DNA from: Shewanella algidipiscicola
GTDB lineage: Bacteria > Pseudomonadota > Gammaproteobacteria > Enterobacterales > Shewanellaceae
Assembly: GCF_003605125.1 (NCBI RefSeq)
Contig: NZ_QPQT01000017.1
Coordinates: 1 to 64,000, forward strand
Reading direction: 5' to 3'
Length of the DNA stretch: 64,000 nucleotides
Shown here: positions 1 through 7,731 of the stretch, piece after piece
How positions within the stretch are numbered: the first letter of the stretch is position 1
Layout of the letters: each line of letters starts with the position of its first letter
Notes under the pieces: model-generated
What the model was told of the DNA's origin: nothing
Databases searched by the model: none
What the model saw: the letters and a program-made list of their open reading frames with translations, nothing else
Made by a program: the position numbers and the translations under genes

Positions 1-7
1 ATACGGA

Positions 8-84
<77 letters not shown>

Positions 85-132
85 ATTCTTGAGTAGCAGA
101 ATTAAAACACTACAGCGTTTGATACATACGGA

Positions 133-234
133 CGCGGGATGGAGCAGTATGCTAGCTCGTCGGGCTCAGCACTTTATATAAGCAGCGAAGGTCGTCGATA
201 AGCTTTCAAAAAAGCAATCCGGCTCCCGCAACCA
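133..234 (+). pseudogene. Altered initiator-tRNA copy 1
   Basis: The acceptor stem, D-arm, 5' half of the anticodon stem and the CCA end match the tRNA at 8-84. Two internal segments are replaced. Five bases from the anticodon loop and 3' stem become a 17-base A/T-rich stretch. Seven bases of the T-arm become a 20-base stretch that can form its own small hairpin (GCTTT/AAAGC). The result is 102 instead of 77 bases, with no CAT anticodon in a loop and no T-arm. It is unlikely to be a working tRNA. Whether it is transcribed with the first copy is unknown. It also has GCTAG where the other copies have GGTAG. Confidence 0.85.
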
Positions 235-282
235 ATTCTTGAGTAGCAGAATTAAAACACTACAGCGTTTGATACATACGGA

Positions 283-384
283 CGCGGGATGGAGCAGTAT
301 GGTAGCTCGTCGGGCTCAGCACTTTATATAAGCAGCGAAGGTCGTCGATAAGCTTTCAAAAAAGCAATCCGGCTCCCGCAACCA
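283..384 (+). pseudogene. Altered initiator-tRNA copy 2
   Basis: This copy carries the same two internal replacements as the copy at 133-234, at the same junctions. It differs from that copy at one base in the D-arm, where it keeps the GGTAG of the intact tRNA. The acceptor stem and the CCA end are preserved. The spacer after it differs by one base from the other spacers (GAGTAGTAGA against GAGTAGCAGA). It is read here as a non-functional duplicate. Confidence 0.85.
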
Positions 385-535
385 ATTCTTGAGTAGTAGA
401 ATTAAAACACTACAGCGTTTGATAAGTACGGACGCCAGATGAAACAGTATACCCCAATCTACTCTGCACTTTTAGATAATTAGCTCACACGTTAACTTTC
501 CATTGGACCAATTAACTCCCCCACTTTCATCCTTT

Positions 536-577
536 ATTGCCTTCTTTATTAAAATAATTGCCTTCTTTATTAAAATA
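536..577. repeat. Perfect 21-bp tandem duplication
   Basis: Two identical 21-base units beginning ATTGCCTTC lie head to tail in the A/T-rich gene-free stretch between the tRNA array and zapC (451-840). Apart from this duplication and the zapC terminator I see nothing else there: no convincing open frame and no RNA gene. Confidence 0.85.
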
Positions 578-753
578 TCTACTTCTTATCTCTATTAAAT
601 CTCCCTTATATTTATTGACTCTAATCAATCTCGCTTCCTATTATCTTGGCGCCAGTCTAAATTTACTCCACCATTAACAAGCACAATTGATAAGTCATAA
701 CTAAAACAGTTAATTACATAGTAAATATAAAAGGTCGAACCTTACAAAGGAGA

Positions 754-777
754 TCAAAAAAGGGGCTTGAGGCCCCT
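754..777 (-). terminator. Intrinsic terminator of zapC
   Basis: On the minus strand the stem AGGGGC/GCCCCT with a short loop is followed by six T residues. It lies about 63 bases beyond the zapC stop codon, in the right orientation. Confidence 0.85.
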
Positions 778-840
778 ATCGTGATATTTAAAACTTAATA
801 CAAAACGCAAAGAGAGTTGCACGGGAGCATAAGTGATACC

Positions 841-1374
841 TTAAGCAGCAGCGATTTGTCTACTCGCTTTTACTGGGTGTAGTCTATCATTCATCACTTT
901 AATGCATTCAAACTGTTGTAGTTGCTTAGTGTCACTCAGCAAGAGATTTGGCGATAACAACATCACTAGCGATGCCTGAATATTACTTTCAACAACCATA
1001 ACATCAACATTAACACCCTGACATCTGAGTTGAAATATTTTAGCCAGTTCGCTGTAAACACAAATCGCCGATGTATCAAAAAACCACGACTTTGGCATTT
1101 GTGGTTTTAATAAATAATGAGCCGCTGTCGCATTTAACGCTAACTGAACTTTAACAGCATCTGCAATAGTCATCGTTTTAGACAGACGCTCAACAAATTC
1201 AATATAGAATTTCGCATGCTCAACATTGAACTGCATCGCCGTTAATGCGTCAGGAATGAGCAATTTTACTTTATAGGGAGTCAGAAATTCCATATCCGAG
1301 CCTAACGAAACGCTTAATACTCCATACGCGTCGTTATATATCCATTGCCAATCCCTTTGTGGCATTAATAACAT
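841..1374 (-). CDS. zapC: Cell division protein ZapC
   Basis: The 177-residue product matches ZapC in length (about 180 in Escherichia coli). It shares recognisable blocks: an N-terminal W-x-W near residue 9, LKPQMPKSW near residue 90, a VVES block, and a C-terminal VMNDRL. Known family role: a cytoplasmic protein that binds FtsZ and promotes bundling of Z-ring filaments at midcell. It lies just downstream of pyrD on the same strand, as in E. coli, which supports the call. A strong inverted repeat separates the two genes and an intrinsic terminator follows. The ATG at 1374 is used; a second ATG three codons later is possible. Confidence 0.85.
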   Translation of the reverse strand: MLLMPQRDWQWIYNDAYGVLSVSLGSDMEFLTPYKVKLLIPDALTAMQFNVEHAKFYIEFVERLSKTMTIADAVKVQLALNATAAHYLLKPQMPKSWFFDTSAICVYSELAKIFQLRCQGVNVDVMVVESNIQASLVMLLSPNLLLSDTKQLQQFECIKVMNDRLHPVKASRQIAAA

Positions 1375-1478
1375 AACGTGTACCTAATTACTGTCAATAC
1401 AGACGGATAATAGATGATATTTCATCCAATATCAAAAAAAATCTCATGATTATAATATAGATAACAATACGTTATAAT

Positions 1479-1514
1479 GATCTGGCGCGATCATAATATC
1501 GATCGCACCAGATC
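1479..1514 (-). other. Strong inverted repeat between pyrD and zapC
   Basis: Two 14-base arms, beginning GATCTGG and ending CCAGATC, flank an 8-base loop. Read on the minus strand every position can pair, with one U-G wobble. No T-run follows, so it is more likely a processing or stabilising element, or a partial block, than a classic terminator. It lies 20 bases after the pyrD stop. Confidence 0.7.
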
Positions 1515-1533
1515 TTAGATCCCGGCAGGATCA

Positions 1534-2559
1534 TTATTTGTGTTTAATTCGGTAAGCATCAACAATTTCTTTAATTAATTCTGGACCACGATAAATAAAC
1601 CCAGAATAAATTTGTAGCATAGTGGCCCCCGCATCGAGTTTATCTATAGCATCGCTCGCGTTGTTAATACCACCAACCCCTAGAATTGGAATTTTCCCTT
1701 TAAGACAGTCTGCAAGTTGTTTAATGACTTTTGTAGACAATGAATTCAATGGTTTACCACTTAATCCACCAGCTTCGTTTGAGTTAACTAAACCACTAAC
1801 ACCATCGCGAGTTAACGTGGTATTGGTCGCTATTGCGCCATCGAATTCATTACGAATTAATGAGTCGGCAATTTTTTCGATCTCTTCTAATGACAGATCG
1901 GGTGCAATTTTCAATGCGATCGGCACGTATTTACCATGCTGCTTAGCAAGATCCTGTTGTTTAGCTTTGAGCGATCCCAATAGATCATCAAGTAAATCAC
2001 CATATTGCAATGAACGTAAGCCCGGGGTGTTGGGTGATGAAATATTAACCGCGATATAAGCTGCGTACTGGTACACTTTTTCCATGCAGATAAGGTAATC
2101 TTCTTTGCCCTGCTCTACTGGCGTGTCTTTATTTTTACCAATATTGACCCCAACCATGGCGCCTGATTTTGCCGCTTTTAAATTAGCGACTAAATTGTCG
2201 ACCCCTTTATTATTAAAGCCCATACGATTGATGATGGCTTTAGCGGGTTTTAATCTGAAAAGACGAGGTTGTTCATTTCCCGGTTGTGGCCTTGGGGTAA
2301 CGGTGCCGACTTCAATATGACCAAAGCCCATTGCATGAAAAGCATCAATGCATTCACCATCTTTATCCATCCCAGCGGCTAGACCGACAGGATTAGGAAA
2401 GGTAAGCCCCATAAACTTAACGGGAGCAGGCTCAATCTGCTGTGCATAGAAGCAATTAAGCGGTGAATTAGCCGTAGATTTCAGACTATTAATCGCCAGA
2501 TTATGTGCTTTCTCTGGATCCATCTGAAACATGACTTTTTGTGCAATTTTGTAAAACAT
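1534..2559 (-). CDS. pyrD: Dihydroorotate dehydrogenase (quinone), class 2
   Basis: This 341-residue enzyme oxidises dihydroorotate to orotate in pyrimidine synthesis and passes electrons to membrane quinone. The class 2 signature is clear: an N-terminal membrane-association helix (residues 1-40), the FMN-binding AAGMDKDGE block near 61, NRMGFNN near 111, and [11 protein letters not shown] near 172. The catalytic base in that last block is serine (about 175), as in class 2 enzymes, rather than the cysteine of class 1. The C-terminal GVGGI and [10 protein letters not shown] blocks bind the FMN phosphate. Length fits the family. zapC follows on the same strand, and a terminator separates pyrD from the upstream dehydrogenase gene. 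Confidence 0.97.
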   Translation of the reverse strand: MFYKIAQKVMFQMDPEKAHNLAINSLKSTANSPLNCFYAQQIEPAPVKFMGLTFPNPVGLAAGMDKDGECIDAFHAMGFGHIEVGTVTPRPQPGNEQPRLFRLKPAKAIINRMGFNNKGVDNLVANLKAAKSGAMVGVNIGKNKDTPVEQGKEDYLICMEKVYQYAAYIAVNISSPNTPGLRSLQYGDLLDDLLGSLKAKQQDLAKQHGKYVPIALKIAPDLSLEEIEKIADSLIRNEFDGAIATNTTLTRDGVSGLVNSNEAGGLSGKPLNSLSTKVIKQLADCLKGKIPILGVGGINNASDAIDKLDAGATMLQIYSGFIYRGPELIKEIVDAYRIKHK

Positions 2560-2574
2560 GCATTCTCCTAGACC

Positions 2575-2602
2575 GAAAAAAGCCCCGGCTATTGCCAGGG
2601 CT
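2575..2602 (-). terminator. Intrinsic terminator after the glutamate dehydrogenase gene
   Basis: Minus-strand stem AGCCCTGGC/GCCGGGGCT (one wobble) with loop AATA is followed by six T residues. It ends the dehydrogenase transcript just before pyrD. Confidence 0.85.
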
Positions 2603-2619
2603 TATTATTATTATAAATT

Positions 2620-5600
2620 TTACGATTGACCTTCACAATGAAGGATCAACAGGTTCAGCTCACGTAACGCGACTGAAAACTTAGCAAACTCGTGGGTTTG
2701 CGATGTCTTAAAGTCTGCAAGCATGTGGAACCATCTTTCCAATAAGCCCTGATTGGATTCGATCCACTGTGCAATAATGGTGTCAGCCTCACAACTGTCG
2801 GTACAGGTGCGTAGTACAACCGAACTAAGCGCACGTTGTTGCCAATCAAGCTCTTCTCTAAATGCGGCTCTAGCTAATGCTTGCCAATGGTTAGCCACAG
2901 GCTGAGCACTAATTTGATCCAGGAACCAATGCAATTCCACTTTCGCACCTAGCTTAAAGTAAGTTTCGGCCACTAAGGCGACTGGCTTATCTTCAAGTTG
3001 AGCAATTTGTGAAATATCCAATGCAGAGAACAAAGTACTCATGTTAACCACATCAGTGGCCACTTTCTCAGGCACACCCTCTTTGACTAACGCAGCGATT
3101 TCAGCACCAATTTCGTTGACTTCATCTTCAACCATATATTGATGCACATTTTCACGCAGCGCTTCAAATACAGGTCTATATAGGCCAACCGTCTGCTCAA
3201 TACCTTGGTTACGACTGCGGTGACGTAAGAACCAACGACATGCGCGGCGTAAATTACGACGTAGTTGGTGTAACATCTCACCTTGAACCACTGCTGGTAC
3301 CACACCATTAAGTGCCGTAATAGATTTAGTTAATTCTGCTAAACCAAACACTTCACGCGCCATAGTGTAACAAATGGCAGCTTCTGCTACTGAGGCACCA
3401 GTCTCATCTTGCATACGTTGTACGAAATTAAGCCCCATATCATTAACCAATTCGTTGGCTAATGAAGTGGCAATAATCTCAGCACGCAGTGGATGGTTTA
3501 CCATACGCTCGGTGTAATTTTGTTGCAGTTGCTTAGGGAAATACTCAACTAACAACTGACTCAAGAAGCTATCTTCGGTAATTTCTGGAGTCAATAATTG
3601 CTCTTTAAGCACCATTTTCGCGTAAGCCACCAGCACTGATAACTCTGGACGTGTCATGGCTTTACCATTGGCCAGACGTTCGGCTAACTCATCATCTGAA
3701 GGTAAGAACTCCAATGCTCTATCGAGCTTATCTTCTTTTTCGAGATAATGAATGAAACGAATTTGCTCTTTCAGTTGCTCGGCACCACGTACCTGAGTCA
3801 CAGAGATGGTGCGCGTTTGATCTTTACAATCTTGCAGTACAATACGGCTTACTTCGTCAGTCATCTCGACTAATAAGCGGTTACGCTGCTTCAATGTCAT
3901 CTCACCTTCTGCCACTAACGCATTAAGTAAGATTTTGATATTCACTTCGTTATCTGAGCAATCCACTCCACCGACGTTATCAACGAAGTCGGTATTAATG
4001 CGGCCACCGGCAGCGGCATATTCAATACGTCCTAATTGGGTACAACCTAAGTTGCCGCCTTCGCCGACGATACTCGCCTTCACTTCACCGCCATTAACGC
4101 GCAGTGCATCGTTAGCTCTGTCGCCTACTTCGGCATGTGTTTCGCTTGATGCTTTAATATAAGTGCCGATACCACCGTTCCAAATCAGATCAACCCGCAT
4201 CTTCAGCAGCTCTTTAAGCAGCTCATTAGGGGTCATCGATGCCTTTTTGGTATCCAACATCGTCTTGATCTCTGGGGTCAAGGTGATGGATTTGGCACTA
4301 CGTAAGAAAATGCCACCGCCTTTTGAAATCAACTCTGGGTTGTAATCTTCCCAGCTCGAGCGAGGCAAAGTAAACAAACGGGCACGTTCTTTATAGCTAG
4401 AGGCAGCATCAGGAGTTGGGTCAATAAAGATGTGCATATGGTTAAATGCAGCGACTAAACGTGTATGTTCAGACAACAACATACCATTACCAAACACGTC
4501 ACCAGCCATGTCGCCTATACCTAAACAGGTAAAGTCGGTGGTTTGACAATCGATACCGATCTCACGGAAATGGCGTTTAACCGACTCCCATGCACCTCGG
4601 GCGGTGATCCCCATCTTCTTGTGGTCATAACCGTTACTGCCACCCGATGCAAACGCATCGCCTAACCAGAAGCCATATTCCTCTGAAATAGCGTTAGCAA
4701 TATCAGAGAAGGTCGCGGTGCCTTTATCGGCAGCCACCACTAAATATGGGTCGTCTTCATCATGACGAACCACATTGACAGGCGGCACGACTTCACCTTC
4801 GATGATATTGTCAGAGATATCCAACAAACCACGAATGAACAAGCGGTAACACTCTTGACCTTCGGTAAACATGGCATCACGACCACCTTCGCTTGGCAGT
4901 TGCTTGCAGACAAAGCCACCTTTCGCCCCGACAGGCACAATCACTGTGTTTTTAACTTGTTGTGCTTTGACCAAACCCAGCACTTCAGTGCGGAAATCTT
5001 CGCGGCGGTCCGACCAACGTAACCCCCCACGAGCCACTTTACCACCCCGTAAATGAACGCCTTCAACCCGCGGTGAGTAAACAAAAATTTCAAACTTAGG
5101 CAATGGGCGTGGCATTTCAGGAATAAGTTCTGGAGAGTACTTAAACGAAATGTATGGTTTATTGCTACCATCAGCCAAGGTTTGATAGAAGTTAGTGCGC
5201 AATGTTGCGTTAATTAAGTCTAGGTAACGACGAATAATGCGGTCATCATCTAGGCTAGACACATCATCTAGGCGCAGATTGATCTGTTCGACAAACTTAG
5301 CCAATGTACGTGTTTTTAGTTTAGGATTAAACTTACGAATGAACATTTTAACCAACAAATCAGCGATTTGTGGATAACCACTAAAGGTTTGCTCAATGTA
5401 GGCTTGGCTAAAGGTAGCATCAATTTGACGCATATATTTAGCATAAGCACGCAGTATTGAGACTTCGCGTCCCGTTAATCCCGTCGCTAACACTAAACGG
5501 TTAAAGCCATCATCTTCTAATTCTTTGTTCCACACTTGTGATAACGCGGTCTGGAATCTATCTTGGCTATCAGCCAAGTTATCGACGGCGGCTCCTTGAA

Positions 5601-7464
5601 CTGTCATCAAGAAGTCTAGAATCCAGAAAGTGGCACCATCGGCCGTTTTGACTTCATATGGACGTTCGTTAATCACTCGAAGTCCGAAGTTTTCTAGCAT
5701 AGGCAACACATCCGACAGGTGAATGGGCTCATCTTTATGGAACAGTTTAAGCCTAACTTTATTGTCGTTTAGTGCAGTTTCTTGCGGCTGATAAAACAGC
5801 ATGCCTAATTTGTGATCATCATCAAGCGCTTCGAGGTGTTCAATATCAACCACGGCAGAGCTAGGCAAAGCATCTTCTTTATAACTACGTGGAAATGCAT
5901 CGATATAACGCTTAAGTAAGCGATTACCCGACTCTTCACCTTGTGCCGAGATTAATGCGCTACTGAGTTTATCTTCCCAAGAACGCGCCGCTTCAATCAG
6001 GTTATTTTCAATAGCAGCCACATCTACATCCGTATTATTATTATCTACTTTAACAATGTAATGAGTACGTGCCAGCGTTGACTCTGAAAAATAAGTCGTA
6101 AATTCAACGTCTTCATTAGTATTAAAATGTTGCGCCAAAATACGCTGGGTATCTTCACGTAATTTGGTGTTATAACGATCTTTTGAGACATAAACCAAGC
6201 AAGATAAGAAACGGCCATAGCCATCTTTACGCACAAACAATTTAAGTTTGTCACGGTCTTGCATCTCAAGTACGCCGCGCGCCATGCTGGCCAATTCTGA
6301 TTCACGTGCTTGAATAATCTCATCACGCGGCAGCGTCTCAAGAATATGCATTAAGGCTTTGTAATCATGAGAACCAGCTGTCAAACCTGAGGCATCAAGT
6401 ACCCGCTGGATTTTTTCTGCTAAGAGGGGGATCTCACGTGGGCTGCGATTATACAAGTTAGAAGCGTACAGGCCGATAAAGCGATCTTCACCAATCACGT
6501 TGCCCTTTTTGTCGAAACGTTTAATACCGATATAATCGATATAGGCTGGACGATGTACACGGCTCTTTTCACTGCTTTTAGTTAAAATAAGCAAACTTTT
6601 ATCGAGGGCTTCTTTACGGGCAGTATCAGACAGAGTTGACAACAATAAACCTCTGTTAGACTTAGGCTTACCTGGCACATTCATTAGGCCCAAACTGGTG
6701 TCATTATCGGGCACCAACTCTAAGTCACCTTCAACTTTATTGAGGCTATAACGGCGATAACCGAGCAAGGTGAAATGATGATTATTCAAATACGTTAAAA
6801 AGTTAATCGCCTCGTCAAGATCGCGTTTTTCACCTGGGAAAGGACGGGTGGCTAACTCTTTAATCGTACTGGTTAACTTGTTTGACATCTTCTGCCAGTC
6901 GTTAACCGATGCCGACACATCACCCAATACAGAAGCAATCTCTTTCTCTAAATTCTTGATATCTTCGTCACTGCTAAGGCGGTCAATTTCGATAAGAAAT
7001 ACAGCGACTTTTTCTGATTTTTGGTTTTTATCATCGCCATAGGTAACATTAACAATAGCGTCTTTATCTCGCTGCACCGTGAGCGGCGTATGCAGCATCA
7101 TATGGGTAGTGATACCCATACGATTAAGAGCCATGCCTACCGAATCAACTAAGAACGGCATATCTGGATGGATCACCTCAATAATAGAGTGAGATGATTT
7201 CCAGCCATGTTTAGATTGACTTGGATTAAATACGCGGATGTGAGTTTCACCCACTGGCGTTTTATTAGCCACATTCCAAAGACTGAGTACTGCACCGTAA
7301 AGATCGCTATCATTACGTGCATGCAAATCATCTTTTGACATATGTGCATAAATGCAAGTGGCGAACTGCTCTACCTGCTTAGCTTGTGAATTAGGGACTT
7401 TTGAGTGAATAAGGTTAACTACATTTTCAAGTAATACTGAAGGCATTGCATCTTTCAAGGCCAT
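2620..7464 (-). CDS. gdhB: Large NAD-dependent glutamate dehydrogenase
   Basis: The 1614-residue protein belongs to the very large (about 180 kDa subunit) NAD-specific glutamate dehydrogenases, which deaminate glutamate to 2-oxoglutarate and ammonia. The central catalytic part is recognisable: RGGLRWSDRREDFRTEVLG near residue 811 and PVGAKGGFV near 846, with the substrate-binding lysine in the latter. Further conserved blocks are DMAGDVFGNGML and NGGIGTYIK. Family knowledge assigns the long N-terminal part to regulatory ACT-like segments. The start at 7464 has a good AAAGGA ribosome site. A CRP-like palindrome upstream fits catabolic control. No frameshift or truncation is seen. Confidence 0.96.
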   Translation of the reverse strand: MALKDAMPSVLLENVVNLIHSKVPNSQAKQVEQFATCIYAHMSKDDLHARNDSDLYGAVLSLWNVANKTPVGETHIRVFNPSQSKHGWKSSHSIIEVIHPDMPFLVDSVGMALNRMGITTHMMLHTPLTVQRDKDAIVNVTYGDDKNQKSEKVAVFLIEIDRLSSDEDIKNLEKEIASVLGDVSASVNDWQKMSNKLTSTIKELATRPFPGEKRDLDEAINFLTYLNNHHFTLLGYRRYSLNKVEGDLELVPDNDTSLGLMNVPGKPKSNRGLLLSTLSDTARKEALDKSLLILTKSSEKSRVHRPAYIDYIGIKRFDKKGNVIGEDRFIGLYASNLYNRSPREIPLLAEKIQRVLDASGLTAGSHDYKALMHILETLPRDEIIQARESELASMARGVLEMQDRDKLKLFVRKDGYGRFLSCLVYVSKDRYNTKLREDTQRILAQHFNTNEDVEFTTYFSESTLARTHYIVKVDNNNTDVDVAAIENNLIEAARSWEDKLSSALISAQGEESGNRLLKRYIDAFPRSYKEDALPSSAVVDIEHLEALDDDHKLGMLFYQPQETALNDNKVRLKLFHKDEPIHLSDVLPMLENFGLRVINERPYEVKTADGATFWILDFLMTVQGAAVDNLADSQDRFQTALSQVWNKELEDDGFNRLVLATGLTGREVSILRAYAKYMRQIDATFSQAYIEQTFSGYPQIADLLVKMFIRKFNPKLKTRTLAKFVEQINLRLDDVSSLDDDRIIRRYLDLINATLRTNFYQTLADGSNKPYISFKYSPELIPEMPRPLPKFEIFVYSPRVEGVHLRGGKVARGGLRWSDRREDFRTEVLGLVKAQQVKNTVIVPVGAKGGFVCKQLPSEGGRDAMFTEGQECYRLFIRGLLDISDNIIEGEVVPPVNVVRHDEDDPYLVVAADKGTATFSDIANAISEEYGFWLGDAFASGGSNGYDHKKMGITARGAWESVKRHFREIGIDCQTTDFTCLGIGDMAGDVFGNGMLLSEHTRLVAAFNHMHIFIDPTPDAASSYKERARLFTLPRSSWEDYNPELISKGGGIFLRSAKSITLTPEIKTMLDTKKASMTPNELLKELLKMRVDLIWNGGIGTYIKASSETHAEVGDRANDALRVNGGEVKASIVGEGGNLGCTQLGRIEYAAAGGRINTDFVDNVGGVDCSDNEVNIKILLNALVAEGEMTLKQRNRLLVEMTDEVSRIVLQDCKDQTRTISVTQVRGAEQLKEQIRFIHYLEKEDKLDRALEFLPSDDELAERLANGKAMTRPELSVLVAYAKMVLKEQLLTPEITEDSFLSQLLVEYFPKQLQQNYTERMVNHPLRAEIIATSLANELVNDMGLNFVQRMQDETGASVAEAAICYTMAREVFGLAELTKSITALNGVVPAVVQGEMLHQLRRNLRRACRWFLRHRSRNQGIEQTVGLYRPVFEALRENVHQYMVEDEVNEIGAEIAALVKEGVPEKVATDVVNMSTLFSALDISQIAQLEDKPVALVAETYFKLGAKVELHWFLDQISAQPVANHWQALARAAFREELDWQQRALSSVVLRTCTDSCEADTIIAQWIESNQGLLERWFHMLADFKTSQTHEFAKFSVALRELNLLILHCEGQS

Positions 7465-7539
7465 GTTACTGTTTCCTTTAGGGTCTATGGCAGCGCTTTT
7501 CTTAATTATCTGGATGCTAGAGCATATGACGGGCCAAAT

Positions 7540-7559
7540 AATGTGACCTAGGTCATAGC
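7540..7559. promoter_or_regulatory. CRP-like binding site upstream of gdhB
   Basis: TGTGA, six bases, then TCATA matches nine of ten positions of the CRP core (TGTGA-N6-TCACA). The centre is a perfect 12-base palindrome, TGACCTAGGTCA. It lies about 85 bases before the gdhB start codon. The assignment is by consensus only; an FNR- or GntR-type protein could use a similar site. Confidence 0.55.
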
Positions 7560-7603
7560 GCGAAGTCTATTACTAAATGTGCCATATTTCGAGGATTATT
7601 TCA

Positions 7604-7681
7604 GTGGTAGATCCTGCTAAATTGTGTCGCTCACAGGGTTTAATCTCATTAGATGAAAAAACAATCGAAATCTTAGCGTAA
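7604..7681 (+). CDS. Possible 25-residue small ORF
   Basis: A GTG start with a GAGG ribosome-site-like sequence nine bases upstream opens a 25-residue frame that begins VVDPAKLCRS. It is divergent from gdhB and sits between gdhB and the RND gene terminator. I do not recognise it. It may be spurious. Confidence 0.2.
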   Translation: MVDPAKLCRSQGLISLDEKTIEILA

Positions 7682-7697
7682 CTATTCAAAAAGTATG

Positions 7698-7724
7698 CAA
7701 AAAAAAGGAGAGCATCTGCTCTCC
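7698..7724 (-). terminator. Intrinsic terminator of the RND-DUF1302 operon
   Basis: Minus-strand stem GGAGAGCA/TGCTCTCC with a two-base loop is followed by eight T residues, starting eight bases after the RND gene stop. Confidence 0.9.
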
Positions 7725-7731
7725 TAATACA

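Noticed and set aside
133..384. Two further working initiator tRNAs
   Set aside because: Both copies have lost the anticodon loop and the T-arm.
133..384. tRNAs with introns
   Set aside because: Bases are replaced rather than only inserted, so removing the new segments does not restore a tRNA.
1622..2059. 145-residue plus-strand frame opposite pyrD
   Set aside because: It lies wholly inside pyrD, which is clearly the coding frame; no homology or ribosome site supports it.
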